From positions 1 to 64,000 of the forward strand of contig NZ_JAPVOT010000013.1 in assembly GCF_027257845.1 (NCBI RefSeq): a stretch of 64,000 bases of DNA. The letters run 5' to 3'. A program made the position numbers and the translations under genes. A model generated the notes under the pieces. The model ran no database searches, was not told the origin of the DNA, and was given only the letters and a program-made list of their open reading frames with translations. Positions 60,989-64,000 of this stretch are shown one piece after another. The DNA comes from Alteromonas sp. BMJM2 (lineage in GTDB: Bacteria; Pseudomonadota; Gammaproteobacteria; Enterobacterales; Alteromonadaceae). Numbering within the stretch: the stretch's first letter is position 1; the number at the start of each line of letters is the position of its first letter.

Positions 60989-62434
60989 CTAAAGCGGTAG
61001 CGTTGGAAAGCTCAGGTTTGCCATGTCACGAACTACACGCAGAACTTGGCAGCTATAGCCAAACTCGTTGTCATACCATACATAAAGCGTTAGGCGATCG
61101 TCAGACACAATAGTTGCCTGTGAATCGACTACCGACGCAGCTCTCGAACCCACAAGGTCAGTAGATACGATTTCTTTACTCGCTGTGTAGTCTATTTGAT
61201 GCTGTAATTTAGAGAATAAAGCGGTATCGCGTAAGAATTCATTTACCGATAGCTTGTCTGTCGCTTTTTCTAAGTTGAGGTTAAGAATTGCCATAGACAC
61301 ATTGGGGGTAGGCACTCGGATCGCATTACCCGTAAGCTTACCGCCTAATTTAGGGTAGGCTTTCGCCACTGCTTTCGCTGCCCCGGTTTCCGTGATCACC
61401 ATATTAAGTGGTGCACTTCTACCTCGACGGTCCCCTTTGTGATAGTTATCGATGAGGTTCTGATCGTTAGTGTAAGAGTGTACAGTTTCAACATGTCCAT
61501 TCTTAATGCCATATTCTTCATCGAGGGCTTTTAACACTGGTGTGATAGCGTTGGTGGTGCAGCTGGCCGCCGATACAATGGTGTCATCAAGGGTCACTTC
61601 ACCATCATTCACACCATGTACGATGTTTTTAATGTCGCCTTTACCAGGTGCAGTTAGAATCGCCTTTGCTGCTCCCTTTGCTTTTAAGTGAAGACCAAGT
61701 CCGTCTCGGTCACGCCAAATACCGGTGTTATCGATGATGATAGCGTTGTCGATACCGTATTGTGTGTAATCCACTTCATCAGGGCTGTTCGCATAGATAA
61801 CTTGAATGAACGAGCCGTTAGCTTTAAGTGCATTTCGCTCATGGTCAATCGTGATACTGCCGTTAAATGGACCGTGCACTGAGTCTCTGCGAAGTAAACT
61901 TGCACGTTTTTCCAAATCGCCATCGCGACCGCCGCGCACGACAATGGCGCGTAAACGAAGCTTGTTGTTTTTACCCTGACGCTCGATAAGTAGACGAGCT
62001 AGCAGACGTCCAATTCGACCAAAACCGTAAAGCACAACATCCTGAGGCTGCTGGTTATCGTCTTTATCAACTACTTCGCTCAATTTGTCTGTGAGGTAGG
62101 CCGTTAAGTCGTCGTTATCAACTGCCGAGCCGTAATGAAAATCAAACGCTAATTTGCCGATATCAATCTGTGCAGGTGCGATTTTCATCGTACTTAGCGC
62201 TTCTAATATAGGATAGCTTTCACGCAAACGTAGCTTAATACCTTCATGTAAACGTACTTTGCGATGCGCTTTAATGATGTCAATAGCACTGGCATTAAGA
62301 AGAGAGCGGCCGTATACGGATATTTCTACGGCTTTGTTGCGGTAAAGCTTGCCTATTAAAGGCAGCATAATTTCTGCGTATTCCTGACGCTCTTGCCAGC
62401 TACTTTGTAATTCCTGCTCGTACTGTTGATTCAT
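60989..62434 (-). CDS. gap: Glyceraldehyde-3-phosphate dehydrogenase, long form
   Basis: A 481-aa GAPDH. A helical N-terminal extension of about 130 residues precedes the Rossmann motif YGFGRIGR at 136-143. The catalytic cysteine is Cys292 in SAASCTTNAITP; the conserved HSYTNDQ and WYDNEFGYS are present. Catalyses the NAD(P)-linked oxidation of glyceraldehyde-3-phosphate in glycolysis or gluconeogenesis. Standard GAPDH is about 335 aa; long versions are known in marine gammaproteobacteria as a second gap gene. The extension may serve regulation or oligomerisation; its role is not evident. It is monocistronic with its own terminator. Confidence 0.9.
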   Translation of the reverse strand: MNQQYEQELQSSWQERQEYAEIMLPLIGKLYRNKAVEISVYGRSLLNASAIDIIKAHRKVRLHEGIKLRLRESYPILEALSTMKIAPAQIDIGKLAFDFHYGSAVDNDDLTAYLTDKLSEVVDKDDNQQPQDVVLYGFGRIGRLLARLLIERQGKNNKLRLRAIVVRGGRDGDLEKRASLLRRDSVHGPFNGSITIDHERNALKANGSFIQVIYANSPDEVDYTQYGIDNAIIIDNTGIWRDRDGLGLHLKAKGAAKAILTAPGKGDIKNIVHGVNDGEVTLDDTIVSAASCTTNAITPVLKALDEEYGIKNGHVETVHSYTNDQNLIDNYHKGDRRGRSAPLNMVITETGAAKAVAKAYPKLGGKLTGNAIRVPTPNVSMAILNLNLEKATDKLSVNEFLRDTALFSKLQHQIDYTASKEIVSTDLVGSRAASVVDSQATIVSDDRLTLYVWYDNEFGYSCQVLRVVRDMANLSFPTLPL

Positions 62435-62600
62435 GCTTCAGCCTTCATAGATATAAATTTACGTTGGTTTCACGCCGGCTTTTTATTATTGTTAGGGTAC
62501 ACGTAGGTGAGTTTTTTGCCTGACGATCGTGGGACGTATCTTAATTAAACACGCTGGGAAGACCAAATTGTCTATTAATTTCAAAAATGCAGTATATTTT

Positions 62601-63452
62601 ATGAATGGACGTACATTATTTAGTAAGTTTCCAACAAGTCACTTCAAAGCTCCCTTCCTTGCGGCGTGGCTGGTAATGATTAGTGGTTGTAGCGATTGGT
62701 TCGAGCCAACGGTTAAAGAGATTTGCGAAGAACATGAGAACATGTGTCTCGATTTAAGCCTTGATGCTCGGTGCACACCGCAAAGAGCTGAAATTATCAG
62801 ACTGCGTTACTACAATCAAAACCCGACGAGCGATGCATATAAATATCCCCTACTCCTGTCTTTCGAAACCTACCTTGAGTGCGTTCAAGAAGTGCAGCAC
62901 ATTGAGCATATAAAACGTAAAGCCAAAGAAGCAACGCGATTAAAAGGGGTGATCACCGCGAGAAGGGAATTACAGCGCTTAGCCCGAGAAACACAAGACT
63001 CTTTAGACCCTCACCTAAGCTATTACCACTGGACGCGCTTCGGTGATGACGACGCGTTTCATCGCTTCGAACGGTATGCAGCGAGTAACCAAGTAGAAGA
63101 TCCTGAACTACTGGTTAATTTGGCCTCAGTGCAAATTAAAAACGACCCGAAGCGCACCATAGAGACACTTTATCGCGCACTAAGCCTGTATACCGACAGT
63201 GACGACATTGATATTGGCGTTTATCATTCTCTGGCATCGATAGGCATTGATGCAGACAACTACCGAATGGCTTACGTGTGGTATGGCGTAGCAGAAGAGT
63301 ATGACGATAGATTACCTGACACGCAGCGCGTGCAGTTAGGCGAACGCTTCGACTTACCTACAGACATACTCGACTCGGTCACCGCTGACATCATCAGTGC
63401 CCTCAATAGTAATACGTTTGATGCTGCAAAATTAAAGCTCAACAAGCTCTGA
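62601..63452 (+). CDS. DUF2989 lipoprotein
   Basis: About 283 aa starting at ATG 62601 (MNGRTLFSKF...). The N-terminus has a lipoprotein signal with lipobox ISGC (Cys30), so the protein is lipidated and exported. The mature sequence is helical (TPQRAEIIRLRYYNQNPTSDAYKYPLLLSFETYLECVQ..., then repeated tetratricopeptide-like helices such as PKRTIETLYRALSLY and IGVYHSLASIG). This matches DUF2989, a gammaproteobacterial family with no assigned function. The frame is open 24 codons upstream. A bidirectional terminator follows. Confidence 0.82.
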   Translation: MNGRTLFSKFPTSHFKAPFLAAWLVMISGCSDWFEPTVKEICEEHENMCLDLSLDARCTPQRAEIIRLRYYNQNPTSDAYKYPLLLSFETYLECVQEVQHIEHIKRKAKEATRLKGVITARRELQRLARETQDSLDPHLSYYHWTRFGDDDAFHRFERYAASNQVEDPELLVNLASVQIKNDPKRTIETLYRALSLYTDSDDIDIGVYHSLASIGIDADNYRMAYVWYGVAEEYDDRLPDTQRVQLGERFDLPTDILDSVTADIISALNSNTFDAAKLKLNKL

Positions 63453-63492
63453 TATTGAAAGTAAATTACATTTTAAAAGCGTATAACACACA

Positions 63493-63520
63493 AAAAAACC
63501 GCCTTTCGTCGGCGGTTTTT
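63493..63520. terminator. Bidirectional terminator between DUF2989 and msrB
   Basis: AAAAAACCGCC/GGCGGTTTTTT stem with seven-base loop and T tracts on both strands, so it serves both convergent genes. Confidence 0.9.
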
Positions 63521-63595
63521 TTTCTATTATTGAAAGCGATTACGAAACAAGCTTAAATTTTAACCACCTGTTTACCTTTAACTTAGCCCATAGTG

Positions 63596-63994
63596 CTAGC
63601 CTTTCACTACTTCGTTATTGTCACTTTTAAATGTCATAGAAACTGAATTTACACAGTACCGTTGACCTGTTGGTTCCGGGCCATCAGGGAAAACGTGACC
63701 TAGGTGTGAATCACACTGCTTACAAATTATTTCCACTCGACGCATGCCGTGAGATACATCTTCGCGATAATCTACATTGCCATCGTCCAGTTGTTTATAA
63801 AACGAAGGCCAACCGCACCCTGCATCAAATTTTGTGTCTGAGGGAAACAATGGCGCATCGCAGCATTTACATACATACACACCACCACGGGTCTCATCGA
63901 GCAATGCGCCAGTAAATGGCCTCTCTGTCTCGGCCTGACGGCAAATACGATATTCTTGCTCACTCAGCTTTTCTTTCCATTTATCGTCTGACAT
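63596..63994 (-). CDS. msrB: Peptide-methionine (R)-S-oxide reductase
   Basis: A 132-aa MsrB. The catalytic cysteine is Cys114 in RYCVNS; zinc is held by Cys42/Cys45 and Cys91/Cys94 (CxxC pairs). CGWPSF near 60-65 and GHVFPDGP near 99 are the other conserved blocks, and Cys60 may act as resolving cysteine. Reduces methionine-R-sulfoxide with thioredoxin, repairing oxidised proteins. It has no signal peptide, so it acts in the cytosol. The start ATG 63994 lies close to the window end, so the upstream signals are not visible. Confidence 0.95.
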   Translation of the reverse strand: MSDDKWKEKLSEQEYRICRQAETERPFTGALLDETRGGVYVCKCCDAPLFPSDTKFDAGCGWPSFYKQLDDGNVDYREDVSHGMRRVEIICKQCDSHLGHVFPDGPEPTGQRYCVNSVSMTFKSDNNEVVKG

Positions 63995-64000
63995 TACGCC

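Overview
The window looks like chromosome of a marine gammaproteobacterium of the Alteromonadales, most probably Alteromonas or a close relative. This is inferred from moderate GC, a RecBCD operon, the hdfR/maoP neighbourhood, a long GAPDH with an N-terminal extension, MsrB, DUF2989, DUF2750 and DUF1315 proteins, and many two-component and c-di-GMP proteins. No rRNA, tRNA, CRISPR array or prophage was recognised.

Region 1 (1-6.1 kb) is accessory in character. It holds the 3' end of an IS91-like transposase, an acyl-CoA synthetase, a membrane-anchored serine hydrolase, long gene-poor gaps, and an AFG1/ZapE-family ATPase. The ATPase sequence resembles mitochondrial AFG1 of eukaryotes more than the usual gammaproteobacterial ZapE. 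Region 2 (6.2-15.2 kb) is metabolic and envelope: a secreted zinc metalloprotease, an aminotransferase, a saccharopine-dehydrogenase-like oxidoreductase, a BCCT transporter, several small proteins, and a lipoprotein carrying a TonB C-terminal domain. Region 3 (15.3-25.5 kb) is the leftward recC-recB-recD operon for double-strand break repair. Its RecB carries three in-frame short tandem repeats. Upstream of recC lie a 265-bp palindromic MITE-like element and an orphan leftward terminator that may end a small RNA.

Region 4 (26.3-38.1 kb) holds a dimeric dUTPase, a long-chain acyl-CoA synthetase, a beta-propeller GGDEF/EAL sensor, an RNase J-like nuclease, DUF2750, the divergent hdfR/maoP pair with a 56-aa gene between them, and a PRC-barrel protein. 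Region 5 (38.1-46.3 kb) is regulatory. A BigR/SqrR-type sulfur-sensing ArsR regulator is divergent from a rhodanese, and a LysR gene follows. A five-gene signalling operon comes next: sigma-54 activator, stand-alone DHp protein, CHASE3 kinase, single-domain response regulator and a three-receiver hybrid kinase. Region 6 (46.5-53.9 kb) groups small envelope and stress proteins (DUF883, a YqjE-like and a YqjK-like protein, lipoproteins, DUF1328). It also has a bile acid:sodium symporter family transporter and a blue-light BLUF sensor divergent from a soluble histidine kinase.

Region 7 (54-64 kb) is housekeeping. It contains a tight four-gene operon (zinc ribbon, DUF1315, DUF349, 72-aa protein), an AGCS sodium/amino-acid symporter with a large soluble insertion, an M14 carboxypeptidase, the long GAPDH, a DUF2989 lipoprotein and MsrB. 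Many intergenic junctions are marked by clear rho-independent terminators. Start sites were moved from the longest open frame wherever a Shine-Dalgarno sequence, lipobox or family alignment supported it.
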